Made by a program: the position numbers and the translations under genes
Assembly: GCA_945870175.1 (NCBI GenBank)
Contig: CAMBRJ010000103.1
Location: 1 to 8,333, forward strand
From: Gemmatimonas phototrophica
GTDB taxonomy: Bacteria; Gemmatimonadota; Gemmatimonadetes; Gemmatimonadales; Gemmatimonadaceae
DNA: 8,333 nt
Direction of reading: 5' to 3'
Notes under the pieces: model-generated
What the model was told of the DNA's origin: nothing
Seen by the model: the letters and a program-made list of their open reading frames with translations, nothing else
The model's database searches: none
Part shown: positions 1 to 7,447 of the stretch, piece by piece
Layout: each line of letters opens with the position of its first letter
How positions within the stretch are numbered: position 1 is the first letter of the stretch

Positions 1-1087
1 CAGCTTCGGCGGGCTGCTCACCTGGGTGGAGCGCAAGCAGGCCGCCGTAATGTCGGACCGGATCGGCGCCAACCGCGCCTACATCAAGATCCCGTTCACC
101 AACATCAAGCTGGTGTGGCTGGGACTGTTCCATGGCATGGCCGACGGCCTGAAGATGCTCCTCAAGGAGAACTTCACGCCGAAGACGCACGATGCGCTGG
201 GCTACTTCCTGGCGCCGTTCATCGTAGTCGCGCCAGTGCTGCTGGTGTTCGCCGTGATCCCGTTCGGCGGCACGCTCGATCCCGCGCAGCTGTTTCCGTC
301 GCTGGCCTCGTGGTTCGGTGGCCGCACCTACCCGTTGCAGATCGCCCAGCTCGACGCGGGCATCCTGATCGTGTTCGCCTTCAGCGGACTCACGATCATC
401 GGCACCATGCTGGCCGGCTGGAGCTCGGGGAACAAGTTCTCGCTCTTGGGTGGACTGCGGGCCGGCTCGCAGATGATTTCGTACGAGCTGGTCATGGCCC
501 TCACCATCATGGGCCTGATTCTCGTGTACGGCACCGTCGACCTGGGCGCGATCGTGCGTCAGCAGTCGGGCGTGATGCTGGGCGTGCTGCCGAAGTGGGG
601 CGTATTCATGCAGCCCTTCGCGGCGTTTCTGTTTCTCACGGCCGCGATCGCCGAGAACAAGCGGATCCCGTTCGACTTGCCTGAGGCGGAGTCTGAGTTG
701 GTGGCCGGCTACTACACCGAATACAGCGCCATGAAGATGGGCCTCTTCATGGTCTCCGAGTTCATTCAGATCGCGATCGTGGGCGCGCTGTTCACCACGC
801 TCTTTCTGGGTGGCTACAACCTGCCGTTCATGAGCGATGCCGGCTTCCTGTTTCCCGGCGGCCATACGGTGGCGTTGAGCCACGGGTTGGTGGTGCCGTT
901 GCAGATGCTCGGCTTTCTGGCCAAGGTCTTCCTGATGTGCGTGATCCAGATCCAGATCCGCTGGTCACTGCCCCGTTTCCGGTACGACCAGATGCTGTCG
1001 TTCGCGTGGAAGATGCTGCTGCCGCTGTCGCTGGCGAATCTGGTGGTCACCGCCGTAGCCATGTGGCTGCTGGAGGGTGGCCAGTGA
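1..1087 (+). CDS. nuoH: NADH-quinone oxidoreductase subunit H (5' end outside window)
   Basis: NuoH is the membrane subunit of complex I that forms most of the quinone-binding tunnel and joins the peripheral arm to the proton-pumping arm. The reading frame is open from base 2, so the gene enters from the left; 361 residues are visible before the TGA. The internal GTG at 26 is not the start, because the conserved text (GGLLTWVERKQ) continues upstream of it. Family signatures are the loop after the first helix (ERKQ...DRIGANRA), AGWSSGNKFSLLGGLRAGSQ, and the acidic quinone-site loop RIPFDLPEAESELVAGYYTEYS, whose D and three E residues lie within bases 662-730. The C-terminal SLPRFRYDQMLSFAWKMLLPLSL is also typical. 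Several hydrophobic helices alternate with loops, two of which are about 20 residues longer than I recall for E. coli. The stop overlaps the nuoI start (GTGA). Identity is very secure; only the N-terminus is missing. Confidence 0.97.
   Translation, partial: SFGGLLTWVERKQAAVMSDRIGANRAYIKIPFTNIKLVWLGLFHGMADGLKMLLKENFTPKTHDALGYFLAPFIVVAPVLLVFAVIPFGGTLDPAQLFPSLASWFGGRTYPLQIAQLDAGILIVFAFSGLTIIGTMLAGWSSGNKFSLLGGLRAGSQMISYELVMALTIMGLILVYGTVDLGAIVRQQSGVMLGVLPKWGVFMQPFAAFLFLTAAIAENKRIPFDLPEAESELVAGYYTEYSAMKMGLFMVSEFIQIAIVGALFTTLFLGGYNLPFMSDAGFLFPGGHTVALSHGLVVPLQMLGFLAKVFLMCVIQIQIRWSLPRFRYDQMLSFAWKMLLPLSLANLVVTAVAMWLLEGGQ
1072..1076 (+). promoter_or_regulatory. Ribosome binding site fixing the nuoI GTG start
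   Basis: A GGAGG core sits 7 bases before the GTG at 1084, inside the last codons of nuoH. It supports GTG 1084 over the in-frame GTGs further down (1096, 1108) and over the upstream reading frame, which merely reads through nuoH. Confidence 0.75.
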
Positions 1088-1740
1088 CCACGCCCGTGAC
1101 GCCCGATGTGAAGCCCCCGGCTACGCCTGTGGTGCGCACCGTGAAGTACGAGCGAAAGCAGTACTGGAATGAGCCCACCATGACGTGGTGGGAGAAGGCG
1201 TACCTGCCCGAAGTGCTGCGCGGGTTGGCGATTACCACCGGGATCTTCCTGCGCAACATGGGCAAGTGGATCACCGGCCGTCGTGGCGCCATCACCACGT
1301 ACTATCCCGAAGAGAAGCGCGCCGACTTCGCGCCGGCCAACCGCGGCAAGCATATCCTCACGCAGCGTCCTGATGGGTCGCCGCAGTGTATCGCCTGCAA
1401 CATGTGTGCGACGGTGTGCCCCGCGAAGGTGATCGAGATCGAGTCCGCCTTCGACATCAACGATCCGGCGCATCCCAAGTCGCCGATCCGCTTCGAGATC
1501 GACTATTCGCGCTGCGTGTTCTGTGGCCTGTGTGTCGAGGCCTGTCCGGAAGATGCCATCCGCATGGAGCAGGACATTCCCGACCTCGTGTCGGGTGATC
1601 GCTACAACATGTGGCTCACGATGGATGAGATGCTGACCTGGAATCCGAAGCAGGACGTGCTCAAGCCGTATCCCCCGAAGCCGGTCGCCTTGACGGTCAG
1701 CGACAGCATTCTGCGAGGGCGCGAGTCATCGACACACTGA
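1084..1740 (+). CDS. nuoI: NADH-quinone oxidoreductase subunit I (two 4Fe-4S ferredoxin-like)
   Basis: NuoI is the peripheral-arm subunit holding the two [4Fe-4S] clusters (N6a and N6b in family nomenclature) that relay electrons toward the last cluster before quinone. The protein is 218 residues. Two ferredoxin motifs are intact: C102-x2-C105-x2-C108-x3-C112-P and C144-x2-C147-x2-C150-x3-C154-P. The cysteine after each CxxCxxC triplet normally ligates the opposite cluster. GTG 1084 is chosen because it overlaps the nuoH stop as GTGA and has a GGAGG 7 bases upstream. The N-terminus (residues 1-20) is rich in P, T and V, low in complexity, and longer than in E. coli NuoI (about 180 residues). 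It is followed by an amphipathic stretch (WWEKAYLPEVLRGLAITTGIF) that probably lies on the membrane arm. The C-terminal tail is short. The frame of nuoJ follows within two bases or overlaps, depending on the true nuoJ start. Confidence 0.97.
   Translation: MTTPVTPDVKPPATPVVRTVKYERKQYWNEPTMTWWEKAYLPEVLRGLAITTGIFLRNMGKWITGRRGAITTYYPEEKRADFAPANRGKHILTQRPDGSPQCIACNMCATVCPAKVIEIESAFDINDPAHPKSPIRFEIDYSRCVFCGLCVEACPEDAIRMEQDIPDLVSGDRYNMWLTMDEMLTWNPKQDVLKPYPPKPVALTVSDSILRGRESSTH
1715..1719 (+). promoter_or_regulatory. Candidate ribosome binding site for nuoJ, poorly placed for its TTG
   Basis: GAGGG lies at the end of nuoI. It is 8 bases before an in-frame ATC (1728) and 5 before GTC (1725), but 23 bases before the first conventional start codon, TTG 1743. 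Its position suggests initiation upstream of the TTG, at a codon that is not a standard start. The motif is short and could be chance in G-rich coding DNA. Confidence 0.35.
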
Positions 1741-1742
1741 TT

Positions 1743-2267
1743 TTGGGCCTCATGGGCGTCATCGCGCTCCTCTCGGCCGTGCTGATGCTCGTGATTCGCG
1801 AGCCCATGCGCGTCGCGCTGGCGCTGATCACGACGATGGTCATGCTGGGTGGCATGTATGGACTGCTGGGCGTGCACTTTATCGCCGCCTTCCAGGTGCT
1901 GATCTACGTGGGCGCGGTGATGGTGTTCATGGTGTACGTGATCATGCTGCTCGAGGTGCGCGAGGCGCCAGGTCATGCGCGGTATTCTCGCTGGCTCGTG
2001 CCCGGCGTGATGGCGTTTGCCGCGCTGGTCGGTGTGCTGGGCATCAGCGTGTATCGCAGCAGTGCCGAGGTCCTCACGGCACCGGGTGCCGCGCCGTTCA
2101 GCCTGACGCAGTTCTCCACGCTGTTTCTCTCGCAGTACTGGCTCGAGTTCGAGCTCACGTCGGTGTTCCTGGTGGCCGTGATCGTGGCCGCGCTGGCCGT
2201 GATCAAGGTGAGCCGGCGCGCGCAAACTTCGACGCAGGGATCGACCGAGGGACGGGCCAATGGATAA
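1743..2267 (+). CDS. nuoJ: NADH-quinone oxidoreductase subunit J (start uncertain)
   Basis: NuoJ is a small membrane subunit packed between NuoH, NuoA and NuoK. Its third helix is thought to change shape during the coupling cycle. The TTG reading gives 174 residues with about five hydrophobic helices. The signature is helix 3 (VLIYVGAVMVFMVYVIMLLE, with the conserved Y at residue 55), followed by the late helix ending EFELTSVFLVAVIVAALAVIK and a polar, S/T/Q-rich tail. The frame is open upstream to 1629 but contains no ATG, GTG or TTG before 1743. Compared with E. coli (Y59), the TTG start makes the N-terminus four residues short, and the upstream codons read V-I-D-T-L-I-L, a plausible family N-terminus. 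The true start may therefore be ATC 1728 or GTC 1725. ATG 1752 is a further alternative but would shorten helix 1. The last 8 bases overlap nuoK. Identity is secure; the start is not. Confidence 0.93.
   Translation: MGLMGVIALLSAVLMLVIREPMRVALALITTMVMLGGMYGLLGVHFIAAFQVLIYVGAVMVFMVYVIMLLEVREAPGHARYSRWLVPGVMAFAALVGVLGISVYRSSAEVLTAPGAAPFSLTQFSTLFLSQYWLEFELTSVFLVAVIVAALAVIKVSRRAQTSTQGSTEGRANG
2247..2251 (+). promoter_or_regulatory. Ribosome binding site of nuoK
   Basis: GAGGG lies 8 bases before ATG 2260, within the C-terminal codons of nuoJ. It supports the ATG that overlaps the nuoJ stop (ATGGATAA). Confidence 0.6.
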
Positions 2268-2562
2268 GGTGCAACTGCTGCTCCTGCTCTCCGGCACGCT
2301 CTTCTCGCTCGGCTTGCTGGGCGTGATCGTGCGCCGCAATGCGCTGGTCATGCTGATGTGCCTCGAGCTCATGCTGAACGGTGTGAACCTCAGCCTGGTC
2401 ACCTTCTCGCAGCAACGCGGCGATGCCGCGGGCGCGGTGCTGGTGTTCCTGGTGTTCGTCGTGGCCACCGCGGAAATCGCGCTGGCCATTCCGATTGTCC
2501 TGCTGCTCGTGCGCTTCAAGCGCTCGATGGACATCGATCGTTACTCCGATCTCAAGGGATGA
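2260..2562 (+). CDS. nuoK: NADH-quinone oxidoreductase subunit K
   Basis: NuoK is the smallest membrane subunit of complex I, related to MrpC, and sits between NuoJ and NuoN. It carries two buried glutamates that transmit protons and coupling along the membrane arm. At 100 residues it matches the usual family length. Three hydrophobic helices are visible, and both key acidic residues are present at the same numbers as in E. coli: E36 (in CLELMLNGVNL) and E72 (in VATAEIALAI). The short cytoplasmic C-terminus is charged (RFKRSMDIDRYSDLKG). The ATG start overlaps the end of nuoJ by 8 bases and has a GAGGG at 2247-2251. The TGA stop overlaps a possible nuoL ATG at 2559. Nothing is missing and the identity is very secure. 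Confidence 0.98.
   Translation: MDKVQLLLLLSGTLFSLGLLGVIVRRNALVMLMCLELMLNGVNLSLVTFSQQRGDAAGAVLVFLVFVVATAEIALAIPIVLLLVRFKRSMDIDRYSDLKG
2554..2558 (+). promoter_or_regulatory. Ribosome binding site favouring nuoL ATG 2568
   Basis: AAGGG directly abuts the ATG at 2559, too close to serve it, but stands 9 bases before the second in-frame ATG at 2568. This is the reason for annotating nuoL from 2568 rather than from the ATGA overlap. Confidence 0.5.
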
Positions 2563-2567
2563 GCCGC

Positions 2568-4469
2568 ATGCCTCATACGCTGGCGCTCATCGCCCTGCTG
2601 CCGCTCGTCGGCTTTCTGTTCAACGGATTCTTCGCCACGGCGCTTGGGCGTCATCGCGCCAACGAGCGCACGGCCGGCATCATCGGGTCAGCCTTTCCGC
2701 TGGCGGCCTTCGCCCTCACGATCAAGGCGTTCTTCGACCTCCAAGCCGGTGGGTACACGCCGATCGTCGAGCCGCTCTATCGCTGGGCGCTGATCGGGAC
2801 GTCCTCGTTCGAGATCGCGTTCTACTTCGATCGCCTCAGCGCGATCATGACGCTGGTGGTCACGGGTGTCGGATCGGTGATCCACATCTATTCCACCGGC
2901 TACATGCACAACGACAAGAGCTTCGGGCGCTTCTTCGCGTACCTGAATCTCTTCCTGTTCTTCATGCTGCTGCTGGTGCTCGGCCGTTCCATGCTCGTGC
3001 TATTCGTGGGCTGGGAGGGCGTAGGACTCGCCTCGTACCTGCTCATCGGCTTCTGGTTCGACGATCTCACCAATGCGAAGGCCGGCCGCAAGGCGTTCAT
3101 CACAAACCGGATTGGTGACGCCGGCTTCCTGCTGGGCATGTTCCTCTTGTACCGCGCCTTTGGCACGCTCGACATGGACACGATCAACAGCGCGTTCGTG
3201 AGCGGAACCGGCGCGGCACTGCTGGTGCCGGCCAGCTTGGTGGGGCTGCTGCTGTTCGTGGGCGCTACGGGCAAGTCGGCGCAGATCCCGCTGTACGTGT
3301 GGCTCCCTGACGCCATGGCCGGCCCCACGCCGGTGTCGGCACTGATCCACGCCGCCACCATGGTCACGGCCGGTGTGTATCTCACGGCGCGCATGTCGGG
3401 CATTTATATGATGGCGCCCGAGGCCTCGCAGGTCATCGCGGTGGTCGGCGTGCTCACGGCGTTCTTCGCCGCCACGGTGGCGCTGGTGCAGACCGACATC
3501 AAGAAGGTGCTCGCCTACTCCACCGTGTCGCAGCTGGGCTTCATGTTTCTGGCGCTCGGTGTCGGCGCCTATGGCGTGGCGATCTTCCATGTGGTGACGC
3601 ACGCCTTCTTCAAGGCCTGTCTGTTCCTCGGTGCGGGCAGCGTGATTCACGCGCTCGGCGGCGAACAGGACATCCGCAAGATGGGCGGCCTGCGCACCAA
3701 GATCCCGCTCACCTTCTGGACCTTCGCCATCGCGACGGCGGCCATCGCCGGTATTCCGGGGCTGGCCGGCTTCTTCTCGAAAGACGAAATCCTCTGGTAC
3801 GCCTTCGCCAGTGCGAAGGGCGGCGCGCCGTGGCTGTGGGGCATGGCCGCACTGACCGCACTAATGACGGCGTTCTACATGTTCCGCCTGTTGTGGCTCA
3901 CCTTCATGGGCGCCTCCCGCATGAGTCATGAGGTGGAGCACCATGTGCATGAATCGCCGATCTCCATGACCGGCGTACTGATGCTGCTGGCGCTGCTGTC
4001 GGCGGGCGGCGGCTATATCGCCATTCCGCACTTCCTCGAGCCGCAGATCCCCCTGCCGCCGATCGTGGAAAGCCTCGAGCACTACGAGCACACGCTGCTA
4101 TACGTCTCGATCGTGCTGGCCTTTGCCGGACTCGGGCTGGCGGTGTTCATGTTCGGCGGACCGGCATCACGCCCCGAAGGCATCAAGCAGGCGATGCGGC
4201 CGATCCACCGGCTGCTGTCGGGCAAGTATTTCGTCGACGAGCTGTACGAGCGCGTGATCGTGAAGCCGCTGGCCTGGTTCTCCGACGTCGTGCTGCTGCG
4301 CGGCGGTGACAAGATGCTGCTGGACGGCTCACTGCACGGATTGGCGTCGCTGGCCCAGCGCACGGCCAGTGTAGTCAGTCGCGTGCAGACCGGTAGCCTG
4401 CACGTGTACGCGTTGTTGGTGATGGTCGGCATCGTGGGCGCCCTGCTCTGGAGCTGGCGTCATGTCTGA
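2568..4469 (+). CDS. nuoL: NADH-quinone oxidoreductase subunit L (distal proton pump)
   Basis: NuoL is the distal antiporter-like proton-pumping subunit of complex I, homologous to MrpA. It carries the long lateral helix that runs along the membrane arm. It is 633 residues from ATG 2568 (636 from ATG 2559), slightly longer than E. coli NuoL (613). Proton-path residues are all found: E150 (in GWEGVGLASYL; E. coli E144), D184 (E. coli D178), K236 (in GKSAQIPLYVWLPDAMAGP; E. coli K229), H261, H341, H345, K349 (in THAFFKACLFL; E. coli K342) and K405 (in GFFSKDEIL; E. coli K399). The repeated HVHESP loop follows helix 12. The C-terminal KYFVDELYERVIVKPLAWFSD is the expected lateral-helix region, ending in an anchoring helix rich in V, L and G. 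The last 8 bases overlap nuoM. An open frame continues upstream to 2358, but that part only shadows nuoK. Identity is very secure; the start may be off by three codons. Confidence 0.97.
   Translation: MPHTLALIALLPLVGFLFNGFFATALGRHRANERTAGIIGSAFPLAAFALTIKAFFDLQAGGYTPIVEPLYRWALIGTSSFEIAFYFDRLSAIMTLVVTGVGSVIHIYSTGYMHNDKSFGRFFAYLNLFLFFMLLLVLGRSMLVLFVGWEGVGLASYLLIGFWFDDLTNAKAGRKAFITNRIGDAGFLLGMFLLYRAFGTLDMDTINSAFVSGTGAALLVPASLVGLLLFVGATGKSAQIPLYVWLPDAMAGPTPVSALIHAATMVTAGVYLTARMSGIYMMAPEASQVIAVVGVLTAFFAATVALVQTDIKKVLAYSTVSQLGFMFLALGVGAYGVAIFHVVTHAFFKACLFLGAGSVIHALGGEQDIRKMGGLRTKIPLTFWTFAIATAAIAGIPGLAGFFSKDEILWYAFASAKGGAPWLWGMAALTALMTAFYMFRLLWLTFMGASRMSHEVEHHVHESPISMTGVLMLLALLSAGGGYIAIPHFLEPQIPLPPIVESLEHYEHTLLYVSIVLAFAGLGLAVFMFGGPASRPEGIKQAMRPIHRLLSGKYFVDELYERVIVKPLAWFSDVVLLRGGDKMLLDGSLHGLASLAQRTASVVSRVQTGSLHVYALLVMVGIVGALLWSWRHV
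4450..4453 (+). promoter_or_regulatory. Ribosome binding site of nuoM
   Basis: GGAG lies 8 bases upstream of ATG 4462, inside the last nuoL codons, and supports the 8-base nuoL/nuoM overlap. Confidence 0.6.
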
Positions 4470-6036
4470 GTTCACGATGGGACCGATGCTGCTCAATCTT
4501 GTACTGTGGCTGCCGATCATAGGCGTGGGGCTGGTGTTGCTGGCGGCACGCGCGAACGACGGCTTGTCCCGCACGATCAGCGCCGCCGTGATGACCGTGC
4601 AGTTCGCGCTGACCACGGTGCTGTATCTCCAGTTCGATGCGACCGCAGCAGGGCTACAGTTCGCCACCCACCTGCCATGGATCGCGCAGTGGGGCGTGTC
4701 GTACTTGATCGGGCTCGATGGCTTCAACATCCTGCTCGTGCTGCTCACGGCGTTCCTGGGCCCGATCGTCGTGCTCGGCGCGTGGACATCGATCAAGAAG
4801 GACGTGCCGCTCTTTCACGTCATGGTGCTGCTGCTGCAGTTCGCCATGATGGGCGCCTTCGTGGCACAGGATCTCTTCCTGTTCTATCTGTTCTGGGAAG
4901 CGATGCTGATCCCGATGTTCCTGATCATCGGTATGTGGGGCGGCGCGCGCCGCGTGTACGCCACACTCAAGTTCGTGCTGTATACGGCGTTCGGCAGCAT
5001 TCTCATGCTGGCGGCGGTGATCTACCTCGTGCAGTCCATGCAGCAGACGAGCGGCGTGATGTCATTCGCCTTCGCTGACTTGTATCAGACGCAGTTGCCG
5101 CTGTCCGTGCAGACCATTCTGCTGGGGGCCTTCGCGCTGTCGTTCGCGATCAAGGTGCCGATGGTGCCACTGCACACGTGGCTCCCCGATGCGCACGTGG
5201 AAGCACCCACGGCGGGCTCGGTGATTCTGGCCGGTGTGCTACTCAAGATGGGCACGTACGGCTTCATGAAGCTCGGATTCCCGCTGTTTCCCGACGCCGC
5301 TCGCGCCTTCACGCCGCTGCTGATGACGCTGGCCGTGATCAGCATCGTGTACGGCGCCTGCCTGGCGCTCGTGCAGACCGATATCAAGAAAATCATCGCC
5401 TACTCGTCGATCAGCCACCTGGGCTACGTGATGCTCGGGCTGCTCAGTCTCGAGCTGGTGGGCATTCAAGGCGCCATTATTCAGATGGTCAGCCACGGAC
5501 TCGTGGCGGCTGGCCTGTTCCTGTTGGTCGGCATGATCTACGATCGCTGCCACACCCGCGACCTCGCGGCCTACGGCGGCCTGGCCCGCCTGCTGCCGGT
5601 GTACTCGGTGTTCTTCATGATCTTCACGCTGGCGTCGGTGGGACTGCCCACCACCAGCGGCTTCACTGGTGAGTTCCTCGCCCTTATGGGCGCGTTTACG
5701 GCGGCGTGGCCGGCGCATCTCGACGGCAACAACCTACCGCTGGTGCTTGCCTCGGTGGCGGTCACCGGCGTGGTGCTGGGCGCCATGTACATGCTGCGCT
5801 TCGCCCTCACGTTCCTGTTCGGCGACGTGAAAGCGCCGCATCATTCGCCGGAACATCCGTTGCTCGACCTGTCCCTGCGTGAGAAGAGCATTCTTGGGCT
5901 TCTCACCATCGCCGTGTTCGCGCTCGGCCTCTTCCCGGATGGCGCGTTGCAGAAGACCGAACTGGCCGCCAAGACGTACCAGTCGCTGGTGACCACATCG
6001 CGAATGCCTGCCGATGGGGTGGGGGTGACGCCGTGA
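4462..6036 (+). CDS. nuoM: NADH-quinone oxidoreductase subunit M (central proton pump)
   Basis: NuoM is the middle of the three antiporter-like proton-pumping subunits, homologous to MrpD. It is 524 residues, close to E. coli NuoM (509), with about fourteen hydrophobic helices. Conserved channel residues are present: E146 (in FWEAMLIPMFLIIG; E. coli E144), K231 (in FAIKVPMVPLHTWLPDAH; E. coli K234), K262 (in LLKMGTYG; E. coli K265), the histidines in ISHLGYVMLG and VSHGLVAAGLFLL, and E404 (in GFTGEFL; E. coli E407). The motif VQTDIKKIIAYSS matches the equivalent part of NuoL because the two are paralogues. The start ATG 4462 is preceded by GGAG and overlaps the nuoL stop. The C-terminal tail (residues after about 500) is polar and not conserved. 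The stop shares bases with the nuoN GTG. Identity is very secure. Confidence 0.98.
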   Translation: MSEFTMGPMLLNLVLWLPIIGVGLVLLAARANDGLSRTISAAVMTVQFALTTVLYLQFDATAAGLQFATHLPWIAQWGVSYLIGLDGFNILLVLLTAFLGPIVVLGAWTSIKKDVPLFHVMVLLLQFAMMGAFVAQDLFLFYLFWEAMLIPMFLIIGMWGGARRVYATLKFVLYTAFGSILMLAAVIYLVQSMQQTSGVMSFAFADLYQTQLPLSVQTILLGAFALSFAIKVPMVPLHTWLPDAHVEAPTAGSVILAGVLLKMGTYGFMKLGFPLFPDAARAFTPLLMTLAVISIVYGACLALVQTDIKKIIAYSSISHLGYVMLGLLSLELVGIQGAIIQMVSHGLVAAGLFLLVGMIYDRCHTRDLAAYGGLARLLPVYSVFFMIFTLASVGLPTTSGFTGEFLALMGAFTAAWPAHLDGNNLPLVLASVAVTGVVLGAMYMLRFALTFLFGDVKAPHHSPEHPLLDLSLREKSILGLLTIAVFALGLFPDGALQKTELAAKTYQSLVTTSRMPADGVGVTP

Positions 6037-7430
6037 ATACCGCAATGAATGCGCAGGACGCGCTGATGGCGATGCTCCCCGAGCATCTCCTGCTCGGCGG
6101 GATCGTGCTGGTGATCATCATGGAAGTGTTGGGACGTGGATCGCGGTCGGCGTTGTGGGTAGCGCTCGGCGCGGTGGTCGCTGCGTCTGGCGCTGCGTTC
6201 ATGTTGTCGAACGCGCTGTACGCGGCCGCGCCGTTTGCCGGTCAGTTCTCGGTCACGCCGGCCATTCTGATGGCCAAGGGGGCGCTGCTCGCCCTCGCCG
6301 TGCCGGTACTGCTCATGTCGCGCACCGAGTTCAGCGACGGCGAATTCTCGATCCTGCTGCTGTCATCGCTTTACGGCCTGTGCTTGCTGCCGTCGGCCGA
6401 CAGCTTCCTCGTGATGTTCCTCGGCCTCGAGCTGCTGGCGATGCCAGTGTACGCACTGGTGTTGTTGGCGTTCCGTCGTCCGCAGTGCGCCGAATCGGCG
6501 TTCAAGTATCTCGTGCTCAGCGGCGCCGCGTCGGCCACGTTCCTCATGGGCGTGTCGCTGCTATACGGCGCCACTGGTTCGATGAGCGTCGATGCGTTCG
6601 GCCCGGCACTGGCCTCGGGCGACGTCATGACGCGCAGCGCGGTGGTGCTGGTGCTGCTGGCGCTGTTCCTCAAGGCGGCGGTCGTGCCGTTCCACGCGTG
6701 GGCACCCGACACGTACGAAGGCGCCAGCATCCCGGTCACGGCCTACATGGCCACGCTCACCAAGGGTGCGGTGCTGCTGGCCGCGGTGCGCCTATTCAGC
6801 GGGGCGAATGCCACGGGGCCGCTGGTCGACCTGCTGCTGGTGCTGCCGCTCGTGTCGATTGTGTGGGGCAACCTGGCGGCGATCAAGCAGCAGAGCTTCC
6901 GCCGCATGATCGCGTATTCCTCCATCGCGCATGCCGGCTACCTGTTCTACGCCTTTCTCGGCAACGCCGAGGGGCGCATGCAGGCGGTGCTGTTCTACGT
7001 GATCGCCTACTCGGTGGTGAACCTGCTGGCGTTCGCGGTCATGCCGCAGAATACCGACGACGAGCAGCGTGATTCGCTCGACGCGCTCAAGGGGCTGTAT
7101 CATCGCAACCCGTTCGCGGCGGTGATGATCGCCATTGCGATGCTCTCGCTGGCCGGCCTACCGCCGTTCCCGGGCTTCGCGGCAAAGTTCTTGATCTTCA
7201 AGAACGTCGTGGCGGCTGGTTACACCACCTACGCGGTACTCGGCCTCGTGGGCAGCTACCTCGGCATCTACTTCTACCTGCGCGTGATTCAGCTGTTGTT
7301 CATGACGGCTGGAGAAGCGGCACCGAGTGAGCAGCGTGCTGGTGGCATGGCACGCGCGGCCGGTGTGCTCTGTCTCGTGGGCACGCTGGTGCTGGCCGTG
7401 CTGCCGGGGTGGGTGCTGGGTCGGATGTAG
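6033..7430 (+). CDS. nuoN: NADH-quinone oxidoreductase subunit N (proximal proton pump)
   Basis: NuoN is the antiporter-like proton-pumping subunit next to NuoK, and the last gene of the operon here. The protein is 465 residues, close to the usual length for the family, and hydrophobic throughout. Key residues are present: E133 (in FLGLELLAMPVYAL, same number as E. coli), K158 (in SAFKYLVLSG), K214 (in FLKAAVVPFHAWAPDTYEG; E. coli K217), K244 (in LTKGAVLLA; E. coli K247) and K385 (in FPGFAAKFLIF; E. coli K395). GTG 6033 is chosen because it overlaps the nuoM stop as GTGA and a G-rich stretch (6021-6028) lies just upstream. ATG 6045 is possible but too far from that stretch. It ends with TAG, unlike the other nuo genes here, whose stops are TGA or TAA. 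The next gene is convergent, and a long inverted repeat begins within 20-30 bases of the stop. Identity is very secure. Confidence 0.97.
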   Translation: MNTAMNAQDALMAMLPEHLLLGGIVLVIIMEVLGRGSRSALWVALGAVVAASGAAFMLSNALYAAAPFAGQFSVTPAILMAKGALLALAVPVLLMSRTEFSDGEFSILLLSSLYGLCLLPSADSFLVMFLGLELLAMPVYALVLLAFRRPQCAESAFKYLVLSGAASATFLMGVSLLYGATGSMSVDAFGPALASGDVMTRSAVVLVLLALFLKAAVVPFHAWAPDTYEGASIPVTAYMATLTKGAVLLAAVRLFSGANATGPLVDLLLVLPLVSIVWGNLAAIKQQSFRRMIAYSSIAHAGYLFYAFLGNAEGRMQAVLFYVIAYSVVNLLAFAVMPQNTDDEQRDSLDALKGLYHRNPFAAVMIAIAMLSLAGLPPFPGFAAKFLIFKNVVAAGYTTYAVLGLVGSYLGIYFYLRVIQLLFMTAGEAAPSEQRAGGMARAAGVLCLVGTLVLAVLPGWVLGRM

Positions 7431-7447
7431 GTGGTGCGTACGCGGGC

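Noticed and set aside
937..1083. Upstream extension of the nuoI frame
   Set aside because: It overlaps the conserved C-terminus of nuoH; GTG 1084 has a good ribosome site and the expected stop/start overlap.
1602..2534. Long minus-strand open frame (310 residues) opposite nuoJ/nuoK
   Set aside because: It mirrors strongly conserved plus-strand genes, has H/R/Q/E-rich shadow composition and no recognisable domain.
2358..2558. Upstream extension of the nuoL frame giving a 703-residue protein
   Set aside because: These bases are the coding sequence of nuoK in another frame; the extra residues are arginine- and alanine-rich shadow text, and nuoL homology begins only after ATG 2559/2568.
3483..5420. 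Similar DNA around VQTDIKK in nuoL and nuoM, looking like a duplication
   Set aside because: It reflects the ancient paralogy of the antiporter-like subunits; similarity is at protein level and is not a recent repeat or mobile element.
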